NCBI GenBank assembly: GCA_904502235.1
Contig: CAJGDP010000005.1
Coordinates: forward strand, 1-64,000
DNA from: an uncultured Bacteroidaceae bacterium
GTDB lineage: Bacteria; Bacteroidota; Bacteroidia; Bacteroidales; Bacteroidaceae
Direction of reading: 5' to 3'
Length of the DNA stretch: 64,000 nucleotides
Shown here: one piece after another, positions 49,540 to 58,899 of the stretch
How the letters are laid out: every line of letters starts with the position of its first letter
Numbering within the stretch: position 1 is the first letter of the stretch
Program-made: the position numbers and the translations under genes
The notes under the pieces: model-generated
The model's database searches: none
The model's input: only the letters and a program-made list of their open reading frames with translations
What the model was told of the DNA's origin: nothing

Positions 49540-50577
49540 TCAAATCAGCGGAATGTTCATTGTCTTGCATTTCTGCTTCATCTCCTCGGGCCAGATGCTT
49601 GACTGTATCTCGCCGATGTGCGCCTTCTTGAGCAGCAACATACAAAGACGCGACTGTCCGATACCACCGCCGATACTCAACGGCAGACTGCCTTCGAGCA
49701 GTCTCTTGTGGAAGTATAATTCTTTTCTATCTTCCTTGCCTGTTTTCTCCAATTGGTGCAACAGTGCTTCACGGTCAACACGTATTCCCATTGACGACAA
49801 TTCCATGGCTTTGCCAAGTACATCGCTCCAAATCATAAGGTCTCCGTTCAAGCCAAAGAACCCGTCTTCGTTGGGAGTGGTGTAGTCATCGTAGTCGGGA
49901 GCGCGGTTATCGTGTGGCTTGCCGTCGCCAAGTTCTCCTCCTATGCCTATTATGAAAACTGCACCATACTTCTTTGTGATTGCCTCCTCGCGCTCTTTGG
50001 GAGTCAAACCGGGATACAGACGGCGCAACTCTTCACTATGTATGAACTCAATGGTTTCGGGAAGTGATGGTTTCAACTGCGGATAACATTCGCTCAATGT
50101 GAACTCGGTATGCAGTATCGCTGAATAGATATTCTTTACAATATGTTTAAGGAACTCTATAGTACGTTCTTCCTTACAGATGACGCGTTCCCAGTCCCAT
50201 TGGTCTACATAAAGTGAATGCAGATTGTCAAGCTCTTCGTGTGCGCGGATGGCGTTCATATCGGTGTATATGCCATAACCTCGGGCTATATTGTAATCAG
50301 CCAAAGTGACGCGTTTCCATTTTGCAAGCGAATGTACCACCTCTGCAACAGCGCCGTTCATATCCTGAATTGGAAAACTTACTGCGTTTTCGTATCCGTT
50401 GAGGTCGTCATTCAAACCAGTGCCTTGTAGTACGAACAAGGGCGCGGTAACACGTCGCAGACGAAGTGATGCCGACAGATTAAGCTGAAATGTCTCCTTA
50501 ATCTGTTTGATGGCAAGTTCGGTCTGCTTCAGATCGAGCAGGGGGGTGTATTCTGTCGGTAACTTGTAAAGTTTCAT
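49540..50577 (-). CDS. asnA: Aspartate--ammonia ligase (asparagine synthetase A)
   Basis: A 345-residue class II-aaRS-like enzyme making asparagine from aspartate, ammonia and ATP. Visible signatures are VTAPLFVLQGTGLNDDLNG, EVVHSLAKWKR, NIARGYGIYTDMNAIR, VDQWDWE and SIGGGIGQSRLCMLLL. Full length. Upstream are two copies of a 50-base segment that each carry a TATATTTG box on the minus strand. The asparaginase gene at the other end of the window runs the opposite reaction. Confidence 0.96.
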   Translation of the reverse strand: MKLYKLPTEYTPLLDLKQTELAIKQIKETFQLNLSASLRLRRVTAPLFVLQGTGLNDDLNGYENAVSFPIQDMNGAVAEVVHSLAKWKRVTLADYNIARGYGIYTDMNAIRAHEELDNLHSLYVDQWDWERVICKEERTIEFLKHIVKNIYSAILHTEFTLSECYPQLKPSLPETIEFIHSEELRRLYPGLTPKEREEAITKKYGAVFIIGIGGELGDGKPHDNRAPDYDDYTTPNEDGFFGLNGDLMIWSDVLGKAMELSSMGIRVDREALLHQLEKTGKEDRKELYFHKRLLEGSLPLSIGGGIGQSRLCMLLLKKAHIGEIQSSIWPEEMKQKCKTMNIPLI

Positions 50578-50627
50578 TTTGTTCTGACCTATATCGGGCT
50601 TTTGAATATTTTTCTTATAATAACTTG

Positions 50628-50677
50628 CAAATATACAAAGAAACGAGCGAAATAGTATTAAGCTTGCTTGAATATTT
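50628..50677 (-). promoter_or_regulatory. asnA promoter segment, repeat copy 1
   Basis: A 50-base segment repeated at 50712-50760 with three differences. Its left end is TATATTTG on the minus strand (50635-50628), giving a transcript start near 50620 and a leader of about 45 bases before asnA. Confidence 0.7.
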
Positions 50678-50711
50678 TACAGCGAGTGCAGTATATATTC
50701 GTGGTTTACCA

Positions 50712-50760
50712 CAAATATACAAGGAAACGAGCGAAATAGTATCAAGCTGCTTGAATATTT
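50712..50760 (-). repeat. asnA upstream repeat, copy 2
   Basis: 49-base direct repeat of 50628-50677, 84 bases away: two substitutions and one deleted T. It keeps the TATATTTG box (50719-50712), so asnA may have two tandem promoters. Confidence 0.75.
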
Positions 50761-50836
50761 CATGTTCAAAAACAGTTCTTTTGGAGAATTATCTTATTTT
50801 TAGTGAAACAACAATGGTTTCTTTGTAAATTTTATA

Positions 50837-50844
50837 TATCTTCG
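50837..50844 (+). promoter_or_regulatory. Promoter -7 box of tRNA-Arg
   Basis: TATCTTCG, 11 bases before the tRNA. Confidence 0.6.
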
Positions 50845-50855
50845 CGCCACAAAAT

Positions 50856-50929
50856 GGTTCCGTAGCTTAGCTGAATAGAGCGTCAGATTCCGGTTCTGAA
50901 GGTCGTGGGTTTGAATCCCACCGGAATCA
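50856..50929 (+). tRNA. tRNA-Arg (anticodon CCG)
   Basis: Acceptor GGTTCCG pairs with CGGAATC (one G-U), then discriminator A. The anticodon stem TCAGA/TCTGA closes loop TTCCGGT with anticodon CCG at 50890-50892. The T arm is GTGGG/CCCAC. The genome does not encode its CCA. No T-rich terminator is seen before the convergent gene whose stop is 7 bases away. Confidence 0.95.
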
Positions 50930-50936
50930 CTTCTTG

Positions 50937-51800
50937 TTATCGGCTAACTCTGAAAACCCTTATTCCCAAACTGTTTTTCCGTCTTGAAAGGTATGTGTGC
51001 AGGCTTGTGGTGTCATTGATGACTCTGTTGGCGGCACTTGATGCATGTATCATGTGAAGTTCCCGGTTGTTCCAGTAAGCAAAGCCTATATGTGACACGT
51101 CAAGTCCTTCTATAGCTGTTACAACTGCAATTATATCGCCGTCTTTAATGTCGTTTCTATCCAGTTCGCATATCTTTTCTTTGGGGATATATCTGATATC
51201 TTTGTTGCAGAATGGTTTTTCCAGAACAGCAATCTCTTCGGTTCTCTTTTTGTCATCCTTTAAATGTCTATATTTTTCGGGGTGAGTGCTCATGAAGTTC
51301 AGATTCAGCTTTTGTGAGGCATTATGCAGTTTTGTTTCAATCTCTTCGACAATCCCTTGTTTTGCAGGGTCTGCAATCCACCAGCTTGTATAATGCAGTC
51401 GGCTGGCATATCCTTCATTATTACCGTTTCTATAGCGGATTCTTCCCAGATTCTTGCAAAAGTCTGTGAAACTGCCGTTTTGGCCACACATGGTTATTGC
51501 AAGTACGGTTTCCACGAATGTCGTACAATCTAGTTCTGAACAACTGATAAACAGGGGTTCGTTGTCGTGCTTGTCCAAGGTTTTGCCCACATACTCTCTG
51601 CCGATGAACTCTTTCGCCAGGGCAACAACCCTTTCGCCGGTGTCGGTATATCTGTCAGCAGAGTGTTCCTTTATCATATGCTCAATGAAAATGCTGTCTT
51701 CTTTTTCGTATATGATATTCTGTGCAGATATTGTGGTTGTGGCAAACAGTAACACTAAAACTGTAATCCTTTTTAGGAGTCCGGTAATTCTTGTTCTCAT
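50937..51800 (-). CDS. DUF1460 protein (NlpC/P60-like, N-acetylmuramoyl-L-alanine amidase-like)
   Basis: A 287-residue secreted protein with a signal peptide (about residues 1-26, ending ISAQ). The DUF1460 core is visible: SELDCTTFVETVLAI with the probable catalytic Cys92, and the His in GLDVSHIGFAYW near 240, followed by MIHASSAANRVI. Such proteins are predicted papain-like peptidases or amidases of cell-wall fragments; the activity here is unproven. It is divergent from the T9SS plug gene and ends 7 bases from the tRNA-Arg. Confidence 0.85.
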   Translation of the reverse strand: MRTRITGLLKRITVLVLLFATTTISAQNIIYEKEDSIFIEHMIKEHSADRYTDTGERVVALAKEFIGREYVGKTLDKHDNEPLFISCSELDCTTFVETVLAITMCGQNGSFTDFCKNLGRIRYRNGNNEGYASRLHYTSWWIADPAKQGIVEEIETKLHNASQKLNLNFMSTHPEKYRHLKDDKKRTEEIAVLEKPFCNKDIRYIPKEKICELDRNDIKDGDIIAVVTAIEGLDVSHIGFAYWNNRELHMIHASSAANRVINDTTSLHTYLSRRKNSLGIRVFRVSR

Positions 51801-51849
51801 TTTGAATTATAATTTATGTAAATGTAGGAAAATATTCTTTTTAAATGAT

Positions 51850-51857
51850 TATCTTCG
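51850..51857 (+). promoter_or_regulatory. Promoter -7 box of the plug-protein gene
   Basis: TATCTTCG lies inside the upstream frame extension that begins at 51845, so ATG 51881 must be the start. Confidence 0.6.
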
Positions 51858-51880
51858 TCCGAAATTTATTCAAGAGAGTG

Positions 51881-53119
51881 ATGCGAAAGATAATTTATAC
51901 AATATTTGTGTTGATGTGTACGCTTGTTGTCCGGGCACAATATGCAGTGTCGCATGTGAAGTCTGTGCGTACACCTGTGATGGTTGTCAATGATAATTGG
52001 CTCGCCCCGGCTGTTATTGAACTGGGAGGCAATGATGTCATTCATTTTTCATTCGACGAGATGTCACATGTATACCATCGATACGTATGTCGTATAACTC
52101 ATCATAATGCCGATGGTGAAAAGTCCGATTTGTCGGAAATCGATTATCTTGATGGATTCAATGAGTTTGTTGTTGATGACTGGGAAAACTCTCATAATAC
52201 CACACAATTGTATACTCATTACGCATTCGACTTGCCTAACGAGGATGTCGCGTTTAAAGTATCCGGCAATTATCGTGTGGAAGTTTTCGACGATGAAGAC
52301 GATAGCGATTTTCCTGTGCTGACATATTCCTTTTCAGTTGTTGAACCTATGGCGGATATACAGGCATCTGTCAGTGGAGATACCGACAGGAGTTACAACG
52401 AAGGTGAACAGCAACTCTCGTTCAAGGTGAATTTCGCGCGTTGCAATATCTCCTCACCTGCGAATGAACTTATTCCGGTGGTGTATAAGAACCGACGCTG
52501 CGATGATTCTGTCATGGCAGTTCAACCTACATATATAACCGGAAACGAAGCGGAATATATCCACAATAAAAGTCTGATCTTTGAGGCAGGTAACGAGTAT
52601 CGCCGTTTCGAATTGACCGACCCTGATTCTCCGGGAATGAATGTCGAAGATGTCATCTTTCACGATAGTGCATATCATGCTTTGCTCTATGTGGATAAAC
52701 CGAGAGTCTCGTATTCCAATTTTATAGATGAGAACGGACGTTTTTATGTCAATACATTGGAAGGATATGGTACACCAATCGAGGCTGATTATATAAATGT
52801 GCATTTTGCCATAGAGATGCCTTACCGTTCCGGAGGTGATTATTATATATCGGGTGATTTCTGTGGAAACGGATACGCGGAAGGATACAGGCTTTTGTAC
52901 GATGCAAATGAGGGCTATTATTACACCTCGCATCTATTGAAGACGGGTGTCTACAATTATCAGTACGTCTGGTTGCCTTATGGTGCAGAAGAAGCTTCGG
53001 TTGAATTTACAGAAGGGAACTTCTATAATACAGAAAATGAGTATCTGATATATATGTATTATCGTGAGTTCGGTGCCCGATACGACAGATTGGTCGGTTT
53101 TCTGGTTGTGAACAACTGA
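51881..53119 (+). CDS. Type IX secretion system plug protein-like (DUF5103)
   Basis: A 412-residue secreted protein with a signal peptide (residues 1-20, ending VRAQ). It begins VKSVRTPVMVVNDNWLAPAVIELGGNDVIHFSFDEMSH, the pattern of DUF5103, whose best-known member plugs the SprA translocon of the type IX secretion system. The family also occurs in species without that system, so this does not prove T9SS. Repeated HITHHN-like and NYRVEVFDDED-like strands follow, ending GFLVVNN. The frame extends to 51845, but the promoter box there excludes it. Its stop lies one base from that of the convergent wecA-like gene. Confidence 0.78.
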   Translation: MRKIIYTIFVLMCTLVVRAQYAVSHVKSVRTPVMVVNDNWLAPAVIELGGNDVIHFSFDEMSHVYHRYVCRITHHNADGEKSDLSEIDYLDGFNEFVVDDWENSHNTTQLYTHYAFDLPNEDVAFKVSGNYRVEVFDDEDDSDFPVLTYSFSVVEPMADIQASVSGDTDRSYNEGEQQLSFKVNFARCNISSPANELIPVVYKNRRCDDSVMAVQPTYITGNEAEYIHNKSLIFEAGNEYRRFELTDPDSPGMNVEDVIFHDSAYHALLYVDKPRVSYSNFIDENGRFYVNTLEGYGTPIEADYINVHFAIEMPYRSGGDYYISGDFCGNGYAEGYRLLYDANEGYYYTSHLLKTGVYNYQYVWLPYGAEEASVEFTEGNFYNTENEYLIYMYYREFGARYDRLVGFLVVNN

Positions 53120-53120
53120 T

Positions 53121-54287
53121 TTATAATTTGTCGATCAGGTTCTGCATGTCGGCCCAGAATCCCTTCCTTTCTATGTGAAGACATTTCCCTATGCATTGCA
53201 GTATCTGCAGACCTTTGCCCTGCTTTCTCAACAGATGGCTCAAGAAGTGATACATTCCAAATGTGAACGCGATTCCCAATCCCATAACAATGTAGAGCTG
53301 CAAATCGGCAGATGCCCCCAATTTATATGATATGAACCATGCTATAACCACAAGCAGGTTCAGGGATAGGATACTTACGGTTGTTCCCACATGTGAGAAA
53401 CCGCATTCAATGAATATATGGTGCAAGTGTGTCTTGTCGGGACTGAAAGGTGATTTCTTGTGTAGTATACGTGTTGACATTACACGCAATGTGTCAAAAA
53501 CCGGTATAGCCAAAATGGCAACCGTAAATGCAACCAATCCTATTCCTTTTATGGCTAGAATGTTGTTGCTTGGATTCTTTTCTATGATGCTCATTACAAA
53601 CATCGACATCATTATACCCATGACCAATGTTCCTCCGTCGCCAATGAACATCTTTGTGTTGTTGCCAATGACATTGTGCAGGAAAAATGGTATAATGGCA
53701 CCGGCTGCTGCAATGGCTATAGTCATCATGGTGTCGTTGCCGGAATAGTGGAATATTATGGCAAAAAGAACCGAAGCCATAAAGCAGAATCCCGAAGAGA
53801 GTCCGTTGACGCCGTCAATGAGATTTATGGCATTTATTATTCCCACGCATGAAAATATAGTCAACGGATATGCAAACCATGCCGGGATATTCCATAGCCC
53901 CCATAATCCCCAGAAACAGTTCAAGGATGCTCCGCTTGCATACATTAACCAGCATACGACAAAAATCTCTATGGCAAAACGTATCATTGGGCTTAGTCCA
54001 AGGATATCGTCTATGGTACCCGTGTATAACATCACTAGCATTGCCGCTATGAGCATGAAGGCTTTTGGTTCGTCAAAGAGGTTCTGTGAACAGCATGCGC
54101 CAATCAGAATTCCAAAAAATACGGCTATTCCGCCCATATTGGGAACGGGCTTTCTTTGGAGTTTTCTGGCATCGGGATTGTCTACAAGATTTTTGGTTAT
54201 GGCAATCTTAAGTATCTTGGGATGTATCCATAACGTTCCCAGGAATGCCAACAGTGCAGGAATTATTATCTGATATATTAGATTCAT
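53121..54287 (-). CDS. MraY/WecA-family sugar-phosphate undecaprenyl transferase
   Basis: A 388-residue polytopic membrane enzyme that transfers a sugar-1-phosphate (usually GlcNAc-1-P) to undecaprenyl phosphate, starting surface glycans. About ten hydrophobic helices are visible. Family motifs: VPNMGGIAVFFG, the Asp-rich YTGTIDDILGLSP, NLIDGVNGLSSG, NTKMFIGDGGTLVMG and the HLHHIF segment, which fit the WecA/TagO branch better than MraY. The acceptor sugar cannot be told from sequence. Neighbours are the plug-protein gene (convergent) and manC (divergent), which makes GDP-mannose, also a glycan precursor. Confidence 0.88.
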   Translation of the reverse strand: MNLIYQIIIPALLAFLGTLWIHPKILKIAITKNLVDNPDARKLQRKPVPNMGGIAVFFGILIGACCSQNLFDEPKAFMLIAAMLVMLYTGTIDDILGLSPMIRFAIEIFVVCWLMYASGASLNCFWGLWGLWNIPAWFAYPLTIFSCVGIINAINLIDGVNGLSSGFCFMASVLFAIIFHYSGNDTMMTIAIAAAGAIIPFFLHNVIGNNTKMFIGDGGTLVMGIMMSMFVMSIIEKNPSNNILAIKGIGLVAFTVAILAIPVFDTLRVMSTRILHKKSPFSPDKTHLHHIFIECGFSHVGTTVSILSLNLLVVIAWFISYKLGASADLQLYIVMGLGIAFTFGMYHFLSHLLRKQGKGLQILQCIGKCLHIERKGFWADMQNLIDKL

Positions 54288-54428
54288 AGTTGTTACTGCT
54301 TTTAAATGTGTTTGATAGCAATGTGTTATCTGCTGATTTGAACACTCTGCTTATAAAACATATTATGCATGAATAGTGCAAATTTAATTAAAATTATCAA
54401 AGGATGCAGATTTTGTATATATTTTTAT

Positions 54429-54436
54429 TACTTTTG
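54429..54436 (+). promoter_or_regulatory. Promoter -7 box of manC
   Basis: TACTTTTG inside the upstream frame extension (54369-54494). It supports ATG 54495 as the start. Confidence 0.5.
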
Positions 54437-54494
54437 TGATAAAGTTGTTATCCAACGGTGTTATAACAACGTAAATAGTGTAAAGGTTTTAATT

Positions 54495-55556
54495 ATGACT
54501 TCCAATCATGTCGTTATAATGGCGGGCGGTATCGGTAGCCGTCTTTGGCCTATGAGTACAATGGATATCCCCAAACAGTTTATCGATGTTCTGGGGTGTG
54601 GCAAATCGCTTTTGCAACTCACGTTTGACCGTTTCAAGGGTATGTGCCCTGCGGAGAATGTGTGGGTACTTACCACAGAAAAATATGCACATCTAGTACG
54701 GGAGCAGTTGCCGATGATTTCCGAAGACCATATACTTAAGGAACCATGCCGACGCAGTACGGCTCCATGTATTGCGTATGCTGCCTGGAAAATAAAAAAG
54801 GTTGACCCTAATGCCAATATGGTTGTTACTCCAAGCGACCATTTTGTTGCCGATGTGGATGAATTCCGTCGTGTGGTCAAATCGTCGTTGGGCTTTGTGA
54901 AGAATTCCGATGCAATTCTTACTATAGGTATAAAACCAACCCGTCCGGAAACAGGCTATGGTTACATTGAGGCAGTGCTCGGCAATCCAAGTCTTGCGAA
55001 CAAGGAGGTTTATCGCGTTGATTCATTCAAGGAAAAACCTTCGCTTGAGGTTGCCAAGGCATTTGTTGCTAAGAGTAATTTCTATTGGAATTCCGGTATT
55101 TTTATATGGAATGTATCAACCATAGTAAACGCCTTCCGTATATACCAGTCCCCGATGGCAAGTATATTCGAGTCTTTGATGCCATATTATTTCACATCCG
55201 AAGAACAGGCGCATGTTGATGAGAAATTCCCTGAATGCCGCAACATTTCTGTGGATTATGCAATTATGGAGCGTGCAGAGGAAGTGTTTGTTTTTCCTGC
55301 CGATTTCGGCTGGAGTGATCTGGGTACCTGGTGTTCTTTGTATGGCAATCTGCAAAAGGATATGAACGGCAATGTGGCAATAGGAGCCGAAGTGTTGTTT
55401 GCCGAAGCTCATGATTGTGTTGTTGATACACGTCACATGAAGAAAATAATGGTTATAGGTGTGGACGACTGTATTGTTGCCGAAAATGATGGAAATCTGC
55501 TGGTGTGCAGGAAAAGCGAAGAAAATAGGATAAAGGATTTTTCTGATATTAAATAA
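54495..55556 (+). CDS. manC: Mannose-1-phosphate guanylyltransferase
   Basis: A 353-residue nucleotidyltransferase making GDP-mannose from mannose-1-P and GTP. Signatures: VVIMAGGIGSRLWPMSTMDIPKQF at the N-terminus, ILKEPCRRSTAPCIAYAAW, VVTPSDHFVAD, KPTRPETGYGYIE and FVFPADFGWSDLGTW. It lacks the C-terminal isomerase domain of bifunctional ManC/AlgA. The frame reaches back to 54369, but ATG 54495 gives the canonical N-terminus and follows the -7 box. Confidence 0.93.
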   Translation: MTSNHVVIMAGGIGSRLWPMSTMDIPKQFIDVLGCGKSLLQLTFDRFKGMCPAENVWVLTTEKYAHLVREQLPMISEDHILKEPCRRSTAPCIAYAAWKIKKVDPNANMVVTPSDHFVADVDEFRRVVKSSLGFVKNSDAILTIGIKPTRPETGYGYIEAVLGNPSLANKEVYRVDSFKEKPSLEVAKAFVAKSNFYWNSGIFIWNVSTIVNAFRIYQSPMASIFESLMPYYFTSEEQAHVDEKFPECRNISVDYAIMERAEEVFVFPADFGWSDLGTWCSLYGNLQKDMNGNVAIGAEVLFAEAHDCVVDTRHMKKIMVIGVDDCIVAENDGNLLVCRKSEENRIKDFSDIK

Positions 55557-55560
55557 TGAT

Positions 55561-55592
55561 AAAAGGGATGAACTTTGTGGTTTATCCCTTTT
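55561..55592. terminator. Bidirectional terminator holding the end of the TPR gene
   Basis: AAAAGGGATGAAC pairs with GTTTATCCCTTTT (one G-U) around a 6-base loop. The minus-strand arm encodes the last residues EKG and the stop of the TPR protein. Confidence 0.82.
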
Positions 55593-56994
55593 CTGTTATC
55601 AGTCTGATAAATTCTTTAGTCATAATATTGCTATTGTATGGAATGTCGAACAGTTCAAATAAGATGCACGACTTTCCTTCAAGGGCATTTTCTACGGCCG
55701 CTTCTATTTTGTCTTTTTCGCCGGTATTCCATAGAATGTATGCAATGTATGCGTCAATGTCCGATGTGTCGGAATAAAATTCTCTGGTGTATCTGAATAC
55801 TCTTTTTGCAAGTATAAGATGCTTGTTTTTTATCAGATGTTCTCCCAACTGGTATAATTCCTCGCTGGGACTCCACTCCTTTGCTTCAAGCAGATTCATG
55901 TCGTCGAAGGTCAGGTTTTCCTTGTCCCGCAATTCATACAGATTTCTGTCGCGCAGAATCAGTTGTTTCATGTTGTCGGGATGCATCAGTATTGCCATTG
56001 CCATTGCTTCGTCGGCGCGTGGTGTCTCGCCTGTCTCATCCTGTATTATCGCTTTGTTTATTCTTGCAAGCATCATCTCTATGGTTCCCTCCTGTGCAAT
56101 TGTGGTGATATCGCTGAAGATTGTTCTGGCAATATTCTTTTTGCCTTCGTGGTAGAATGATAATGCGATGTAGAATAGCGGCATGGTGGAGTCGGGATAT
56201 TTTTCGCTTATCGCCCCGAAAACCTCTCTTGCACGTTTGTAGTCACGGAGATTATAATAGCAGTATGCCTGCATCATCTTGGCATACTCTATTTCGTCGT
56301 TTATGGTGATTTCGTACTCAAAGCATTCGAGTGCCTTGCCATATCGTTTTACCATGTAATAGATATGTCCCAACTGCTCCCAATAGAATGTGTTGTATGG
56401 CTCTTCATCCAACAGCTTGTTGTATATGGCAATGGCTTCGTCGGTACGTTGCAATTCTATCAGACATTCAGCTTTTACCTCTATCAGGCTTTTCTGCTTT
56501 GGTGATGCATGCAATAACTTTTCGCAGATGAAAAGAGCTTCGTGCGAGAATCCGCAATCCAGCAGGATTTCAAGGGCTTCGTATGTGTTGTTGCCGTCGT
56601 TTTCGGCATTGCTCAGGAGCTCTATGGCTATATCCCTGGCTTGTTTGTACTCTTTCAAGGATAAAAGGATTTCGGCTTTAAGCAATTTCGTCTCGCTCTC
56701 TTCGGTGTATTTGAGCGAAGAGAACAGCTGTTTTGCGGCTTGAGCCTCTCCACGGTAGAGTAACAGCCTTATCTCTATTTTAATCGATTCCGGTGTGCCG
56801 GGATGCAGACGCTTTGCTATGGAAAGTATATCTTCGGCATCTTCACCCTTGTCGATGGATATGAAATATGAAAAGAGGTCGATAAGTTCATCGACCCCTA
56901 AGTAGGGTGTTGTATTCAATCGGACTGCCTGTTCGTATCTTTTCAGAGTCTCACGAAATTCGGGCGAGTCGAAATATCCCTTGTCATAATTCAT
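55582..56994 (-). CDS. Tetratricopeptide-repeat protein
   Basis: A 470-residue soluble protein made of helical repeats. TPR-like units include LLDEEPYNTFYWEQLGHIYYMVKRYGKALECFEYE, where the W-LG-Y and A-x3-F/Y spacing is clear, and NLRDYKRAREVFGAISEKYPDS and KHLILAKRVFRYTREFYSD. No signal peptide, enzymatic motif or partner domain. Such proteins are scaffolds; the partner is unknown. It lies 10 bases after glnS on the same strand. Confidence 0.85.
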   Translation of the reverse strand: MNYDKGYFDSPEFRETLKRYEQAVRLNTTPYLGVDELIDLFSYFISIDKGEDAEDILSIAKRLHPGTPESIKIEIRLLLYRGEAQAAKQLFSSLKYTEESETKLLKAEILLSLKEYKQARDIAIELLSNAENDGNNTYEALEILLDCGFSHEALFICEKLLHASPKQKSLIEVKAECLIELQRTDEAIAIYNKLLDEEPYNTFYWEQLGHIYYMVKRYGKALECFEYEITINDEIEYAKMMQAYCYYNLRDYKRAREVFGAISEKYPDSTMPLFYIALSFYHEGKKNIARTIFSDITTIAQEGTIEMMLARINKAIIQDETGETPRADEAMAMAILMHPDNMKQLILRDRNLYELRDKENLTFDDMNLLEAKEWSPSEELYQLGEHLIKNKHLILAKRVFRYTREFYSDTSDIDAYIAYILWNTGEKDKIEAAVENALEGKSCILFELFDIPYNSNIMTKEFIRLITEKG

Positions 56995-57004
56995 TTTTGT
57001 TCTG

Positions 57005-58747
57005 TTATTTGCCCTTCATCTTGCTCCATGTATCTTTAAGTGATACGGTGCGGTTGAAGATGAGGTTGTCGGGTGTTGAATCCGGGTCTATGTTGAAGTA
57101 ACCTATTCTTTGGAACTGCAGATAATCGAGTGGCTTGCCTTCTGCAAGATATTTCTCTACATAGCAGTTCTTGAGAACTTTGAGAGAATCGGGATTTATC
57201 ATCTCCTTCATTGCAGTGAGGGCATCACAGTTCTTCGCTTCGCGTATTGCCGCCATTTCGTCGCGTGGGTTTTCTGCACTCCACAAACGGTCGTACAAAC
57301 GGACCTCGGCATTGAGACAATGATTGCAACTCACCCAATGGATGGTGCTCTTTACTTTGCGGTTTGCATCAGCCTCGCCGGTCTTTGTCTCAGGGATGTA
57401 TTCGCAAAGAACTTCTGTTATATTGCCGTTCTCGTCCTTGTTGCAACCTGTGCAGAGAACTATGTATGCATTCTTGAGGCGTACTTCGCGTCCCGGAGTC
57501 AAACGGAAATAGTTCTTTGGAGCGTCTTCCATGAAGTCGTCGCGCTCAATCCACAGCTCACGGCTGAACTCGATGGTGTGTGTACCGTCTTCTGCTCTTT
57601 CGGGGTTGTTGATTGCTGTGAGCTCTTCAACTTTATCTTCGGGATAGTTTGTGATTACAAGTTTTACCGGGTTTATTACAGCCGATACACGTGTGGCGCG
57701 GCTGTTCAGATCCTCACGTACTGCGCTTTCGAGCAAAGCAAAGTCGTTGAGTGCATCGTATGTTGTATAACCTATCTTGTCTACGAAATTTCTGATTGAT
57801 TCGGGAGAATAACCACGACGGCGGAAACCGCATAGAGTCGGCATACGTGGGTCGTCCCAACCGTTCACCAAACCCTCTTTTACAAGAATAAGCAGATTGC
57901 GCTTGCTCATGAGCGTGTAGTTAAGGTTGAGCTTGTTGAACTCGTACTGACGTGGACGGTTGTCGTCAAGGTCCTTGCCGTCTTTCACCCAATCTACGAA
58001 CAAATCGTATAAAGGACGGTGAGGAACGAATTCTAAAGTACACAAAGAGTGTGTTACGCCTTCGAAATAGTCGCTCTGACCATGTGCAAAGTCATACATG
58101 GGGTATGCCTTCCATTTGTCGCCTGTACGGTGGTGTGAAGCTTTTACTACACGGTAAATGATTGGGTCGCGGAAGTGCATGTTTGGGCTTGCCATGTCTA
58201 TCTTGGCGCGCAAAACCATCTTACCTTCTTCTATTTCGCCAGTATTCATTTTCTGGAACAGATCAAGACTCTCTTCAACAGGACGGTTGCGGTATGGGCT
58301 GTCGGTACCGGGCTGTGTGGGAGTACCTTTCTGCTCGGCAATCTGCTCAGCAGTCTGTTCGTCGATGTATGCTTTGCCTTCCTTGATGAGCCTGATTGCA
58401 AAATCCCACAACTGGTCGAAATAATCTGATGCATAATATACATTTGCCCAGTCGAAACCAAGCCATTTGATATCTTCCATTATGGCATCAACATATTCAA
58501 CGTCCTCTTTAGTGGGGTTTGTGTCATCGAAGCGCAGGTTGCATATACCGTTGTATTTCTGTGCCATACCAAAGTCCATACAGATGGCTTTGGCGTGTCC
58601 TATATGAAGGTAACCGTTGGGCTCGGGTGGGAAACGTGTCTGCACTTTTGCTCCGTTCTTGCCGTTCTCAAGGTCGTTTATGATAATCTGTTCAATAAAG
58701 CTACTGCTTTTCTTTTCATTTTTTTCGTTTTCGCTTATTGTGGTCAT
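57005..58747 (-). CDS. glnS: Glutaminyl-tRNA synthetase
   Basis: A 580-residue class I synthetase charging tRNA-Gln. The HIGH motif appears as PPEPNGYLHIGHAKA near residue 48, with RFDDTNPTKEDVEYVD after it; the KMSKS-like motif is TLMSKRN near residue 285; RGYSPESIRNF follows, then the anticodon-binding beta-barrels. Full length, so this species charges tRNA-Gln directly. A -7 box (TACTTTTG) lies on the minus strand at 58801-58808. The TPR gene follows after 10 bases. Confidence 0.97.
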   Translation of the reverse strand: MTTISENEKNEKKSSSFIEQIIINDLENGKNGAKVQTRFPPEPNGYLHIGHAKAICMDFGMAQKYNGICNLRFDDTNPTKEDVEYVDAIMEDIKWLGFDWANVYYASDYFDQLWDFAIRLIKEGKAYIDEQTAEQIAEQKGTPTQPGTDSPYRNRPVEESLDLFQKMNTGEIEEGKMVLRAKIDMASPNMHFRDPIIYRVVKASHHRTGDKWKAYPMYDFAHGQSDYFEGVTHSLCTLEFVPHRPLYDLFVDWVKDGKDLDDNRPRQYEFNKLNLNYTLMSKRNLLILVKEGLVNGWDDPRMPTLCGFRRRGYSPESIRNFVDKIGYTTYDALNDFALLESAVREDLNSRATRVSAVINPVKLVITNYPEDKVEELTAINNPERAEDGTHTIEFSRELWIERDDFMEDAPKNYFRLTPGREVRLKNAYIVLCTGCNKDENGNITEVLCEYIPETKTGEADANRKVKSTIHWVSCNHCLNAEVRLYDRLWSAENPRDEMAAIREAKNCDALTAMKEMINPDSLKVLKNCYVEKYLAEGKPLDYLQFQRIGYFNIDPDSTPDNLIFNRTVSLKDTWSKMKGK

Positions 58748-58800
58748 CGTTGTATATGATTTTGTTTTCGTTTTCGGATATCTGTATGTTGTACAAAGTA

Positions 58801-58808
58801 CAAAAGTA
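58801..58808 (-). promoter_or_regulatory. Promoter -7 box of glnS
   Basis: TACTTTTG on the minus strand, 54 bases before the glnS ATG. Confidence 0.5.
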
Positions 58809-58899
58809 AGCTATTTTTTTCAAAAACTGTTCAATATTATGAGGCAATTTGGGCATTATTGTGAAAAAATAGCGGAAAACCTTTAAAGAGACTTGCTTG

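Noticed and set aside
50628..50760. CRISPR-like repeat array
   Set aside because: Only two copies, imperfect, without regular spacers or cas genes. Promoter boxes inside the copies explain them better.
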